From assembly GCA_021234535.1 (NCBI GenBank), contig CM037850.1:1922001-1986000 (forward strand): a DNA stretch of 64,000 nt, in the 5' to 3' direction. Below are positions 1 to 13,589 of the stretch, piece after piece (position 1 is the stretch's first letter; every line of letters starts with the position of its first letter). Source of the stretch: Stichopus chloronotus (lineage: Eukaryota > Echinodermata > Holothuroidea > Aspidochirotida > Stichopodidae). Below the pieces are notes generated by a model that was given only the letters and a program-made list of their open reading frames with translations, was not told where the DNA came from and searched no databases. Both the position numbers and the translations under genes were made by a program.

Positions 1-150
1 TGAATGGATTGCCTAGCGGTAGGAAACAGAGTTAGGGGATCAGATTAGGGGATCGGGTTAAGGGAAAGGGTTAGGGGATCAGGTTAGGGGATCCGGTTAA
101 GGGATCGGGTTAGGTGTCATTCAGAGTTAAGGGATAGGGTTAGATACTTA
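1..150. repeat. Telomere-like minisatellite
   Basis: Imperfect tandem copies of a 13-14 bp unit close to GGTTAGGGGATCA, with variants such as GGTTAAGGGATCG, run from the left edge to about 140. The unit contains the TTAGGG hexamer but is interrupted, so this is an interstitial minisatellite and not a telomere. Confidence 0.75.
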
Positions 151-3100
151 TTTAAAGTATATGAATATATACTGTCACATGACTAGGTTGGATTACACCT
201 TTGAGTATTGTGCATTTTCGAACAGCCAACCACCAAATCCGATTTCGTAGAATTGTGGGTTATTCGTCAGACTTATGATGCGACTGTTATGGTGACATTC
301 TAGGTTTGAGTCCTCCTCTAACCTATTTCTCTTTCAGGAATAAACTAATCACTTCTTCCACAGGTTTCACTACATGTTGTACATTGCACAGAAAATCCAT
401 AACTTAGAATGTCTCAGGAGAGAAAAAATAAAAACTAGAAAAAGGAAAAATAAGACATAGATGTTATACTAACACTTTTAGTTGTCTGATACCTTGTCCG
501 ATTGGGACAGGTTCTAAATTAGTACCAAAAAAATTAAATAAATAGGCACTATTCGATTGAAGGAGTAGAATGCATGCAGACATGTCTATGGCAACAAATG
601 TGAAAAATCAAGACTGATAGCATGTAGTGAATGTAAGACCTGACAACAAAATAGGAAGTACAAACTTTTACATGGAAAGTACTGCTGTGGCTTTTCCCCT
701 AAATTATCATTCTCTTAAAAGCTTTTTTTTTTTAAAAAGGGGGTTGGAGGGACAGACAATGCTTTTCCGCATTTGTCCCTCATGTCTCAGGTTGGCCACT
801 TGTAAGCAGCAAATTTCATATTGAAAGTCTACCTTCTGTTGTTTTCAGCGATACTTTGATCATCGGTTGTTATGATTTACATGTCATGAAATGTCCCTTG
901 CACATTTGTACAGAAATTTCGCATGCCAACAGGCTTCTTCAAGGGTGAAGGGTGTTTGAAGATATATTTATACAATACATTCCCGATCCCCTAGCCCTGT
1001 ATCCTAACCAGTAATAGTATGCTATTGCTGGCAGTAACCAGTGCTCATTCAATCATATCGCGGTACCCTGTGGGTGACACGTGTGTGTGGTCACGGATTC
1101 TAAATTTCAGCCGCCTAGTAGTACTAGTACTGGACTAGTTTGCTTGACTTGTCCAGAACCAGACTGGCCATTCAGGACGTAAGAATTAGCCTAGGCCTAC
1201 CCTACTCACAGACTGAGTGCCTGTAAATGCTGACACCATCCTAATACTACTTTGGAGATACCTCAGGCCTAGGCCTATGATTTAACACTGAAGGCCTGGG
1301 GTAGACCTAAGAAGTAAGATACTAACGTTAGATAGGGCCTAACGTTAGTGACTGATAGTTTTCCGATAGTGATGTACAACCTACAGGCCAGCAACACTGT
1401 AATTGTTATCGTATTTGTAGGCCTAAAGGATAGACCAACTGTAGCGTAGGTACATGCCTTGATGTGGTTCAGCAAAGAAATCGTTGGGTGTCCCTCGGTT
1501 ATGGACGTTTCGAGGCGTCTGAGAACTCAGTGAGAGATAGCAAAGACTCAGACTATGAAAACGTTCAACTGACAAGTAGTAAAACACGACAGTCAACACA
1601 CAGCACGGTTCTCCGAAAACGATTGGATATATGGAAAATCTACAGCAATCGACCGTAGAACTAGCAAAGAGCTCTGTATTAATTAGTAATGGCAGACTGT
1701 CAGCCTGGCAGACCAAGTCTGACAATTACAAACACCTTCCCTGATTTGTTGATCTGGGGTAAGGGAAATACCCTGGACGTTGGCGCACAAGGCATACGTG
1801 ACATAAGTCACGATCTCTCAATTCGCGTACATGTGACCAGTCTTACGTACATAAAATATGCTAGGATTACAAAACTTATGCTAGGATTTCAAAACTAAGT
1901 TGAACATGGAAATGAACAAAACGTGAAAATCGCCCATACTTTAGGATTGCGATTTCATCGAGATTAACTTGAATGACGTCACTGTAACGACACAATGAAC
2001 AAATAAAGCCGAACAATAATAGGCCAGCAGCACAATTTCAGGGGTAGTATCACTATCTGTAAGTTCTTCCTCGGTGGGATTAGAATAAACTGGTTTTTGC
2101 AGACGGAGAGCCTTTATGAGCAGCTCTAGCTCTTGTAAAATATTTCTTCTAAAGATATTTTGAATGTAATTGTTTGTTTAATGGGTTGCTAGTGCAGTCT
2201 CTTTAGAAGCGGCACCGGGATGCCCAGCCTCGGAGCAGACTATGCTTGCGTAGATTGTTTATGGGGTGCTGGGTAATCCGGGGTATGCACGCTATTCAGT
2301 TCCCTGTGCAAAACTGCAATAACGACATAAATTTGACCTGAACTGCTATGTGGCGTGAATCCCGTTGTGGAAAGCAGCTAACCTTCCAAGCTGGTGTTCA
2401 GTGGCAACACCAAGGGGTGGAGGTGCGAGGAGGTATCTGGGCGTTTCACCCTATTCAGTACTTTCAGATTTTCCCTCAGTTGCCCAGTCCCCCCCCCCCC
2501 TCCTCCTTACCACTCAGCTGAATGGGAAGTGACCTGACAAACACTACATGTATATAATATCTATTCCATTTTATAGCCATAATTCTGCATTTATCTTTCT
2601 GTTTTAGGAGTCCATGAGACTCAGTTTCTCACCCAGAGATATATTAAAACCTCATAGCTTCCAAGGGCCCTGTAACCACAACAGGCTTCAATTGCCTCTG
2701 GACAGTACCGGATGACGTACGTTTTCATGTTTAAAATATACCTGTCGTTAGGTAAAATATCATGCGATTCAATTTTTCGCCCAGACTAGTTTCCTGGGCT
2801 GGTTTCCAACAATGGACCCTACCCGGATTTTCCCAACATGTTAGAAGTGTTTGTCTTGCAATGAACGTAGTTCTCCATCTATCTTTCATCCGTGGAAGTA
2901 TCGATATCTTGATGTAAACTCTTATTCGAGCTAGTTCTTCGGTGCAGTGGTGACAAGGTATGAGGGGAGGAGGGTTTTCGGGGTTGTGGTATTAGTCCCC
3001 CAATATTTCCAAGTGCTTCGAAGACAAATGAAAGAGGATGCATAATTCATTATGATTCTGGCATCAACTCAACCCATTTGAATTATGTATCATAGATTGA

Positions 3101-3900
3101 TTTTTACTCTTTATGCTAATTGAGAGGTTGCAGACTGCATCCTTATTTCAAGGCTGGGAACTTACACGGTACATTTGTGACAATTTCAGATATGGGAGAG
3201 GGGTAATCTAAAAAGTTTGAGGGCCATTGGTCCGGGAAAAGATGGTCCCTCACAAACGTTCAAGTATACCGGACCTCTCAGTGAGTGTTTGAACCTTTTG
3301 AACCGCAATGCTAAACACACCAATATCGTCAGTGTCAGCTTCAATTTCTCATATACAGCCGACATGCATAATGACAGAGAAGGCTACCCTTTTTTTATGT
3401 TTATATTCCATTCACTCTGAAAATGAAGTAGTCAAAACGAACTCCATTAGTCCGGTGGCTCAACCGACTACAGATAATGATCGGTTGAACCAAGGATAAC
3501 CGTGACACAGAATGCAAGTTTTAAACCACCCTGAATAATGTTGCCAACAGAGTACAATGATTCTGCGAAGGTGTGTCCACGTAGGTAATGGCTAAGTCGA
3601 GGCCTAGTCACTTATAATTTAACAAAGTTACACCCTTGCAATAGTCATCATCGTCTGTGAAAGCCTCCTGGCAAGTTCCACATTAGAATATAGCCTCCTC
3701 AAGGATAGCAGCGAACTGACCACATTCAGTCTGAAGAGTAGGGTCGCCCGTGACCGGAGGGGGGGGGGGGGGAAGCGGGGGATCTTGCCACCCCAATTTT
3801 TTTTTGAGAGTTACAAAAGTCGGAAAATCGGAAATACCAGTTGGAATTATTCCTATCTCAGTCTAATATCTCTCAGCCTAAGATACACTGAGCCAGATTT
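151..3900. other. Intergenic, no gene recognised
   Basis: No splice-compatible coding segment with a recognisable domain. The stretch around 1130-1420 is rich in AGGCCTA motifs. A poly-C run lies near 2490 and a poly-G run near 3760. Confidence 0.5.
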
Positions 3901-4930
3901 TTATCTCATCCCTATACATTAATGTACGGGATGAGATATTGTAGTTGCTTTAAAATGTATTATGGCTCTCTCAGTCTATCAACAGTTGCCATGGTAACAT
4001 TATGTATGGTTGATATATGAGACATCATGGGGGGGGGGGGGTCTAACCTGGTGTGGTACTTAAGGTCACCTGGAACCTCCACATTATGTTAGGGGTTAAA
4101 ATGTGTGAAGATGTGTGGGGGTGTGTATGTGTGCGTGCCCTTGTTTTCGGGTGGTATCGAGGACAAAAACAATAGATTTTAGGTCCTCTGTTGAAAATTC
4201 AATAGATTTCTCCGGTCCTCTCAAGATTGAAAATAGACAGTCTATTGTTAAGGTTAGGGTTGAGGAAGAAAAAACAAAAGAAAGCACAATGAGGTCCTCG
4301 GAATGAATGGAAAACAAAGTTGTGTGTGTGTGTTTGCGTGTGCGTGTGGGTGTGTGCGCGTGTGTGTGCTTCCGCGCCAGTCCAAATTATGGTTTTTTTA
4401 GAATACCGTGAAAAGTACATGAGTGATTAAATTTAAACTTGGTATAGTTGCGCATGATGCCAAAATGTACAAGATTTATTGGTTGTATGGTGGATTGAGT
4501 GAAATTTGCTGATTGTTTAGAAAAAAGCCAATTTTGGGCCAAAATTTGGTATTTCCAGCATATCTTGAGATGTACTTGAGTATTTATTGCAAAATTTCGG
4601 AAGGACTTACCTAAGAATGTAATATTCAAGGTATATCACTTTTGTGGTAAAATTTGCTGGTTTTTGAAAAAAAAAAAGCAGATTTACCCCAAAGTTTATA
4701 TTTTCAGCATATCTTGAGAACTATTAGACCAATTAACTTAAAGTTTTGTAAGGACTTACCTGAGAACACATTGTTCAACATTTTATTACTGTAATGGTAA
4801 ATCCAGTGGAATTTGCTGATTTTCTAGAAAAAAAAGCCACTTTTGGCCCCAAATAGGTATTTCCAGCATATCTTGAGAACACAAATGATTTAGGCCTATT
4901 GAAAGGTAAAAAATAAACAGGAATTGCCTT
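3901..4930 (+). repeat. Interspersed repeat, family R1: hairpin, TG microsatellite, ~153-bp tandem units
   Basis: Begins with a hairpin (ATCTCATCCC ... CGGGATGAGAT, 3902-3938), then a GTTGCCATGG segment, GT-rich tracts around 4105-4140 and 4319-4372, then about three 150-157 bp units marked by CAGCATATCTTGAGA near 4556, 4705 and 4863. The same order of blocks recurs near 31050-31690 and, inverted and shorter, at 47950-48235. Confidence 0.7.
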
Positions 4931-5580
4931 GACATGAGTTATCCCAAACCAGCCATAAAGTCATCTTACAGTAATGTTGACTGTAACGTTTAGGCCATGT
5001 GCCTTCTTCTTTGTTGAAGTAACTTAGGCCTAGTTCCGAAATTTTGTATAGCCTACTGACTGAGAACTCTCACACTCACAGGAAAATTAGGGTCCTCACA
5101 CAACAAGTCTTTCACTTACTGCTGCTATTAGGACTGAGAGTAAGACATCAAACATGTCCTCTTCTCTTAATGTATATTCAATAAATCTGTCACTGTCTTT
5201 ATCCAAAATTAGTCTAATCAGTGGGTAAATTCCACAAAGCAAGTCTATACTCTGTAACGAAGTAACTAAGTACTCCAAGTCAGTTCGTTCGTGCAGTGCA
5301 AAGTGAATACGCGTACACTGAACCACAGCACGTGCACATTAGTACACTACATAGCAAACTAACTATGGCAGGCATTGTTGCTATGTCAGGTGTTATTGTT
5401 ATTCATATAGTTTAGGTGTTACTTTCTGCTTCGAGCATGTATATTGTTGACATGTTGTAATTTTGTTTACCTTTTTCCGGGTTTTTTTTTTTTCAAAATA
5501 AAAATGCCGTTATTTAAGAACCAAATTCCTTTCTTTTTCGTGCCTTTTTTTGAATCAAAATATCGTTTGTATGTATGAAC
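4931..5580. other. Intergenic, no gene recognised
   Basis: AT-rich sequence without a recognisable exon. 5440-5530 shares short segments with the flank of the second foldback copy near 28500. Confidence 0.4.
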
Positions 5581-5746
5581 AAGGTTAATCAACTTTGGAC
5601 CTGTGTATTAACTGCAGTATAATGCACTCTCGGGAGTTAATGCTATCGCTGGATGCACTCGGGCTGCCCCCTCGTGTATCGCTTGCTTTAACCCTCGATC
5701 ATGCATTATCCTGCAGTTAATACACGGTCCAGCGTTGATTAACCTT
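5581..5746. mobile_element. Foldback / MITE-like element, copy 1
   Basis: Inverted arms of about 45 bp (5581-5626 and 5702-5746) that differ at a few positions; the left arm begins AAGGTTAATCAAC and the right ends GTTGATTAACCTT. The core contains GGGCTGCCC. A related element lies at 28573-28722. No coding capacity. Confidence 0.7.
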
Positions 5747-8700
5747 TAATTAAAATTATACTTCATACATATGCATAGTCATTTACAGTAGTTATAGGTG
5801 CAAAAGAAACCCCGCTTTGTTATGGTACCATTAAAGATTGTAGTAAAGGTTAAAAGAATGTTCAGTACGAAGTAAAGTATTATTAAGGGAAACTAGGATT
5901 TCTGGGGAAAACACACATCTTCAAAAGATACGAAACACTGCACCACATTGCATCTAACCTTGGTTACCTGATATATCTGAGTTATTTCTCCCCATTCGAC
6001 GACTAACCTTGGAACTTTCCATTTTTCTTAACTATGCAGTCAGAGTATTCTACTTCAATAATCATCGCAGGAGGGTATCTATTTATTGATAAAAAGTTAC
6101 ATGAGGAAAAATATAGGCAGAAAGAATCATATCATATCTAAAATTAAGATTGTAACCCAAAACATCTCGAAATAAGGATGCATTAAATTTAACCTCAATG
6201 CGTAGGACATGCGTTTTCCTGCGTTCTGAGCTGTATTTTAACAAAAAGCATTTCCGCACGCCACGCGCCATCTCATGGTTGCGCTCGGTTTAATTAGTGT
6301 CGTGCACTTTATAGATTTTTATCCGCTTCTCCAAACAAATCTAGCCCCCCGTGGCAAGATCTTTTGTACGGGTCTAGTGGAAATATTAGCCTTATAAGAA
6401 ATCCTCGTGAGATTCTCGCCAATAAATTTTCATGACATTCTCGTAAGACTTTTGGGAAATGAGGAATTCCTCAAGCCATTTTTATGAGATGTGCTACGTA
6501 ATGAGTTTCTGGTGGCATTGATTCCGATATTGGACAGCCTGCATGGGATGAAGCTGATGTTAAATTTGAGCTGGTGATCAATTTGAACCGACTGAACTAG
6601 TCGTTGTAAGTTCTCCGTTCTCCTTAAAAAAGACACAAATGTTGTGAGATACAAAAACACATTTTGGGATATATTGTCTGTATTAGTCATTAAGAACTTT
6701 ACAAAATAGCCACAAATGTCATTAAAATCTATAGAATATTGGACAATTTTACAGACATATAATTCCTGTCTTATAACTGCATTGTAAATGAGCATTGGTT
6801 AAGTATGCAAATATATGACGCCAGGAGAGGGACTCGCATCATATGTCTTATGTTATCCCTTATTTCAAGGACATTCTTTATGTGTCTTTTATTTTGTCAT
6901 GGTAGCATGTGTTTTCGTCTTTACATGATATTGATATCACTTGCAAAATATAAAAATGTTCACTATAAAGAAATACTGACGCTGAAAACTACCCCACGTA
7001 CTCATCATATTTTTTCATCAAACTTTAGAAAGGGTATGTCAAAAACGGTAACAGATATTAGCACAATTTTAACGGATTTTTGTTCTGAGTTTCACTCTGA
7101 AAATTTTGAATAAAGCGAGCTCTCTTCTAGCTGTACATCAGATGGACTTTCAAAACAGGGGACATATAGCTAGATACATATGGATAAAGTTCAACCCTGA
7201 TCACCCTCACTAAAGGTCCTGCAACTGACGTGTGACGTTTTCTTCCTTCTTTCAATCCAACACTATCCATTGACAACAATGGATTAGCCCTTCAAATAAG
7301 GATTGTCTACAATCACATTGCATTCTTAAAAGAAGCTGTATCAATTCACTTGTAAGATAATGGAAGTGAGACGAGACAGGAATGCGGATTAAGGGGAGAG
7401 CAGCTTCTGCATAATTACGATGTTTTGGGAAATGCATTGTAGGGGCTTGGTATTTTAGTAGCTGGCGTTCAGATCTACACCGTACCCTACAACCCAGTTG
7501 TTGTTATTCTTGTAAAGTTTCAACTGCTTAAGTCTCTGAAGAAATGAAAAAAAGTGTGTATTGCGTTGTCAGTACTGTGGGTATGAGACCTACCAATGTA
7601 ACCAGGGATTTTACAAGAGGGCCGATATAGGTTGCAACTTGCACGAATTTTATTCAGAAGTTGCTCTTTAGCGTCAGCTATAGAGTTGAGATTTTTCAAT
7701 CTTGACGAGGATATCAGACGGAACATCGGAGTTATCAGAGAGGCAATGGAGATATTGCAGTTGTGGAACATCCATCAATGGAATGGCAGATTTATTGCAT
7801 TGACGGTTAAAGTTAAAGTTTGTTTACGAAAGTGATACCAAGGAAAGCTGCACTGAGAGATGCTCTAATAAAAACATTATAGATATTTGGAAGACAAATG
7901 CACGGTATTTTTTTAAAAGCCTTTAGAAAAGAAAGAGTATATAAAGAAATTGCATCTTATAAATAAAGAGAGAGTATATTAAGAAAAATCAGTTTCGAGA
8001 CGTCAATTTCATGAAGCACCAGCTTTCAAGGTAAGAAATTGTAATTTTCGGTACAGTGTTTTCTTTTTTTTTTGGTGCGTTTTATATCGTTATTATCGAC
8101 ATACTGACTGAATTTGCAGTTTGTAGCCTGGGGCTATTCAGGTTAAGTGAAGGGATGCCTGCATTAAGGGTATCGCTGGGATAAGATTTGCAGTGAATTT
8201 GGACTTCCCGGTTGGGGAGGAAGAGAAGAGTCTAGTTAAATCGTAGGTTGAATCTTTTGTTTGTGATACCGGTGTGCAACGCTTTATTAAAAGCTTTTTT
8301 GCGACATGTAGGAATAAACCAGTTGTAGAAGAATATTTAATAAGCACAACGTGAATTCTGGTCAGCCAAAAAGTCTGATTTATGTTGGTGGTTATCTCAT
8401 CCCTATACGTAGTATAATAGGGACGAGGTCATGTACTTCATTGGCAGTTTCTGGCAGAAGGAATAGACGCTTGCGAACAATAGCAGCACACACTAAAGGT
8501 GACCATTTCTGGAAACATTGAACTCAAACGGACAGAAATCTACAAATACTGTTCTGTAAAGTTTATGTATCTGAGTAATAATTCTAGGTGTTGAATGAAG
8601 TAAAAGAAAAGACATCTACAATAGGCTCTACGAAAAGTCCCTGTACGTAGCTCAAAGGTTCAACGACCATTGTGCACAGTCACTACAGGAAAGACGTTAG

Positions 8701-9073
8701 AGTTGTACTTGTTAGCTTTCCAGTAAGTAAGGTGTGTTGTACAGGTCGCGTACTTCAACCACCCAACCCCTTAGCTGTTGGAAACTTTTTGACATATTCA
8801 AACACACCTTTCTCTAAAGGAAGTGATTTGTAAATCCACATATAATTTTTCACGACTGGTAGGAATTGCAATCACCAGAACTCACGATATAGCTGAATTG
8901 AGGTGACTTTTATGTCACTTGCAAGTTACCAAACTCTGACCATGAAGTTTTCAGTTTAGTTGCAAGAGGTCTCAATATTTTGTTCCCTTACTTACCATTT
9001 ATTTTTGTAATCATGTCCTTCTATTAATTCCCAAATCAGGGCATAAGAGGTGATTGTAGGCAAGTGCTGACAC
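5747..9073. other. Intergenic, no gene recognised
   Basis: Opposed ORFs near 6430-7113 show no domain and no splice-site logic. A partial R1-family hairpin (ATCTCATCCCTATA) lies at about 8395. Confidence 0.4.
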
Positions 9074-9828
9074 AAAATATTTTAAAAGGTGAATATCGCA
9101 ACTTTACACGTTTTCATAAAAGTTTTCTTAGTTTACATGATCAGGACGACTAAACCCCTCCCCCTTAAACAAGGAATTTTTTCATGGCTCCAATTTGTGT
9201 TTTTTGAAAAGAATAGTTTCCCATTATAAGATCAAACCGTTGTTATATTTCAAGTAATCTTTACTTGATAGGAAAGGTCTCAATAAAAACAGAAGCCTTT
9301 TGTTTGTATTGAGACCAAAGTCATCAAAATATTTTAAAAGTTGAATATCGCAACTTTACACGTTTTCATCAACGTTTTCTTAGTTTGCATGATTAGGACG
9401 ACTAAACCCCTCCCCCTTAAACAAGGAATTTTTTCATGGCTCCAATTTGTGTTTTTTGAAAAGAATAGTTTCCCATTATAAGATCAAACTGTTGTTATAT
9501 TTCATGTAACCTTTACTTGATAGGAAAGGTCTCAATATAAACAGAAGCCTTTTGTTTGTATTGAGACCAAAGTCATCAAAATATTTTAAAAGGTGAATAT
9601 CGCAACTTTACACGTTTTCATCAACGTTTTCTTAGTTTACATGATCACGACGACTAAACCCCACCCCCTTAAACAGGAATTTTTTCATGGCTCCAATTTG
9701 TGTTTTATGAAATGAATACTTTCCCATTATAAGGTGAAACCGTTGTTGTATTTCATGTAATATTTATTTGCTAGGAAAGGTCTCAATAAAAACAGAAGAT
9801 TTCTGTTTTTATTGAGACCAAAGTCATC
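9074..9828. repeat. Three 252-bp tandem repeats, each ending in a hairpin
   Basis: Units start at 9074, 9326 and 9578 and are nearly identical. Each carries a GGTCTCAAT ... ATTGAGACC inverted repeat at 9276-9316, 9528-9568 and 9779-9819. In the third unit the 19-bp arms are perfect with a 3-nt loop; the first two have mismatches. Confidence 0.9.
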
Positions 9829-11620
9829 TACCTTTAAAATGAAACACTTGGTTTCAGAGGAGAAGCAGTTCGTAATGCATATTCATAAGTTTCTTTTTCT
9901 TAAAAGTTTTTTTTTTACAAATTAAGCTTATAAACAAAACCTTTTTTGAGTGGAAAATCAATTTTTTACATGTCTGGTAGTTGATTTTCCTTTTCGGTAT
10001 TTAATACATTGTGAGGAAGGGTAAAAGAGAATTGTCGTGAGCTCTGGTTGATAATAAAATCGATTTTTAATCGTGGTGAAAAGCCACGTCCCGGTAAAAA
10101 TATCTTGAACTCAGCAATTATTAAGATAACGTTTTGTTTATCAATGAACATTTTCATCAATGTACCGATAAGTATATCTGGTACTTGTGCGCAAAGTTAC
10201 ATTACTTGATTTTGTCAGGTAGGGTTATGTTAAGGTTAAGGTCAGTCAAGTCATCTATTTTAATCGTTTTGAAATTACTGATAATCTTTGTTAAGAAACT
10301 GAATTTGTTTCTTAGCTACAGTTGAAAAGATTAACACATCTATTAAAGATACCCGAAATGCACCGATACGAATATCTCTAACCTGTTATCATATCTCATA
10401 TATTCTTTCTTAAGAAATAAATGGTGGTTACTAAGTTCGAGTAGCAAATCAATTAATTCTATACATTTTCATTAGTTGATCTTTCCGTTGCGATTCTTAG
10501 CAAATGCACAGAAAGGTTGGAATAAAATTATCGAGGAGCTATGGTTGGGAACGATCTTAGAAGTACCGATAAGTATACCTGGTACTTACAAACAAATCGG
10601 CATTCGCCCGTTTAAAAGTAAATCGATGGTGCTTACTATGTCTTGCTGTTGATTTTTTAGGCAAATCTGGTACTATATCCATGATTTCTTATATATCTTG
10701 GATTTTAAAGTAATCTTGACTTTGTAGTAAGTTCTGTCTTTTGGTAAGTAAATACATGTTTATTACAGTCTGAACCACGTTCCGGTAAGAACGTCTGCAA
10801 CTTACGTGTCATCTAAGGAAACCCTATAACGTTGATAGTTTTAGCTGTGATGATGTTAAAGTCAAAGTTAATCAAATCTTCTATTTTAATCATTTTCAAA
10901 TTAGTTATAATCTTTGTTAAATAAAATCTTTATCAAATCTTACATATTTTTTAAAAGAAATAGATTACGCTTAAAAACTCATATAAAGGAAATTCTCCCT
11001 TTCAAAGCAACTCGATGGTGTGTACTGAATATATCTGTTGTAAAGTTTTTCTATACCATGCTATTACTATACCCATGATCATTGTTAATTAGTGAATTTT
11101 CAAGTGGTTTTGACGAAAATAGTTGGTATCTTCTGTGAATAAAAAAAAAAAGAATCGTTGCCATATCGTGCCAAAAATGTGTCCGACTTAGCGTCATTGA
11201 AGCAAGCATTATTATTTTGATGTTGTCACCTGCTTCGAATTTAAGAAAATCATTGAAATCCTTCCTTTCAATCCTGCTGCTAAACAGTTGTAAGGTAATC
11301 TTTGTTAAAAACTGGATTTGCGTTTTATCTACATCAAGTAACGTTTGACACATCCATTAAAGACACTCTGAATGTACCGATAACTCGTTAACAATTTTTT
11401 CTTAGTCTTAAAAGAGGACATTGTTGGTGCTTACTGGCAATGAGTCGTACATCTATTAATTTTATATAACCCCTTTATGTGATATTCGACCTTCGATTAA
11501 TAAATGTCTTCTTAATTATGAAATAATATTCCGAAATTGTGGATGATAACGAAATAGACTGTTAAGATATGATTCTATTCATGCCCGGTAAGAATTTCGA
11601 GAACTCATCAATAATCATAG
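9829..11620. repeat. Degenerate long-period repeat region
   Basis: Recurrent blocks such as TACCGATAAGTATA, the CCACGTCCCGGTAA / CCACGTTCCGGTAAG motif and CTATTTTAATC recur at several hundred base intervals. This suggests old tandem copies of a unit of roughly 0.6-0.7 kb. No gene seen. Confidence 0.5.
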
Positions 11621-12850
11621 AAAACCATACTACTTTCTAAGATGGGATCTAGGCCTTTGATCTGAGTTCCACCTTTAGTTGAGGACTCGATCCATCCACA
11701 CCGGAGCAGGCCTAAAACGTAATCTGGGGTATTTTCAAACTTGTCTCGTGGGACAACAGATGGATTGATGAATGACAAGTGACAACATATCATGACGAGT
11801 CTGCCTCCACGTAATTCCTTGCATGGCAGCCATTGACGTGCATGAATCTATAAAACGATTGTTCTGTTTATAACTTTAATATTAGTTGGTTAACGCATTT
11901 AATCACACAGACTTCAAATTACATGGATTTAATCGAATGATGGGCACCGATTAATCATTTCGTAACATGACGTGTTTCAAAGACAATTTTCTTTCACTTT
12001 CAGTGGTTGTCAATTGTGCATGAAAACAGTTGTATAAACTCTTGGTGTTTGATGTAAGTTTACTGATGCGAGAAAAATGTTACAATATTTGTGGATATAT
12101 TGAACCAGGTCTTTGAGTAAATCTGTTGAATCCGATCAGACATAGGAATATCTGATAAGTTGATCTATGGAGACTTTAACGGGAATTTCTGATTTATTGT
12201 ATTTTTACAACGTTTTGAGCTAAACGTTGCCGTCGTTAATTGCAATGTCAAAGCAAAATTTCAGAAACTATTTATGCATATAACTAGGAGAAAATGGCCA
12301 AGTATTTACAATTCAATACGCAAAGGAGAATTAAGCAGACTTCGGAAGCTGTCTGAAAGCACATGATTTATTCATGACGTTTTTGTACTTAAATTATGTC
12401 CTTATACGATGAGCTTGTTTAATAAGAACGATTTGCATCAACGACAGAAAAGTAGATAAAATTTTATATAATTTATATACAAATCCCACTTTCTGAAAAA
12501 CAAAAATGGACAAATTAGGATCAGAACAGAACAAAAGGTGAAATAGCCAAAACAGACTATAACTATTGTGCTGAGATGTTGTGAGTGATATTACGTTATA
12601 TTTTAATTCGTCAAAGACACAACTTGCAAAGAAAGGCATTATAAGAAGAAGGAAACAATGTCATTCGTGACCTTGAAAAAAAAAAAACTGAACGTCTTGC
12701 TCATATAGCCCACTGCACTCCTTGGAATTGTACTAGCACTAGAATTTATGGAAGAGTACTCCTTTCTGTTTATCTGAAGATACTATTTTTTGTTCTCTAT
12801 GCTATAGCACTCATAGCTATCTACAGAAATGAGAAAATCGAAGAAATGCG
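11621..12850. other. Intergenic, no gene recognised
   Basis: A 61-codon minus ORF at 11608-11793 has a protein-like composition but no convincing splice sites. Nothing else noted. Confidence 0.4.
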
Positions 12851-13589
12851 AGGTTTAAAATCAGGTATAGTACTCTAAGGCCTACACATTGTGGAGATAA
12901 ACTTGTACTCAAGAATCTTTACTTAACATGCAATGTTTTGTACACTCACATTACACGCCTGGCGGACAGTCAAACATACGAAGTTTTCCTTCAAAAATTG
13001 TTCAGTTTAGCACAATTTGTAAGCTTTGGAATATAAAGGTTCAGATTGAATTAGAGGTCAGCAAAGTGAGATATTTACATCGACACAGAAAATTGAATGA
13101 TTATTACCAACTTACATGTAAAACTATGAAACGATATATGCTTAGATAGAAAACGCTTTAAGCTAAGCTGGCACGAAAGAATAAACGTACAAAAAGAATT
13201 ATATTGCAAAGAATTATATTCTTAAACGTATGCACAGAGATGAGTCAGTAAGAAACTAACAGAGGGCTGACAGGTGGACTCTGAAAAAGACCACAGAGTT
13301 AAAGAAAGAGCCACTATGGTTGGGGGCGAAGAGTACAGAAAATCTTGGCCTCATGATACCCACCCTCCATATCGCTGGAAATATTACTCCCTAGGTCACT
13401 CAAGGCCAAAGTTGTAGGCTGTAGCACGACCAAAGGGGAAATACTAGCAATATCATAAAAAAAAAACAAACATTAAAAATACCAATGATATGCTGGGGAG
13501 GGTATTCTCTCCCATTGTCTACGTCACTAAGACAAAGATATTTAAAATAATTTTCAGTATTCTTAGAGCACCCACGGAGTGATTAAGAA
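12850..13589 (-). other. Duplicated 3' flank of gene A (3' UTR or intron)
   Basis: Matches the region 44100-44859 downstream of gene B, for example ATGCAATGTTTTGTA at 12928 and 44148, and the block just after the stop codon. It marks the 3' limit of the duplicated segment. Confidence 0.65.

Noticed and set aside
1464..1658. Plus ORF of 64 codons with a SDYENVQL segment resembling a cytoplasmic tail
   Set aside because: No splice acceptor or donor logic, no domain, and an overlapping longer ORF on the other strand.
3440..3500. GTGGCTCAACCGAC-type segment considered as a tRNA or tRNA-derived SINE head
   Set aside because: No A and B box pair with correct spacing and no cloverleaf could be drawn.
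6430..6795. 121-codon minus ORF
   Set aside because: No recognised domain, AT-rich low-information sequence, no homologue in the duplicated unit.
9074..9828. Regularly spaced repeats considered as a CRISPR array
   Set aside because: The whole 252-bp unit is repeated without unique spacers, and the context is animal DNA.
11608..11793. 61-codon minus ORF with protein-like composition
   Set aside because: No convincing acceptor or donor around it and no counterpart near gene B.
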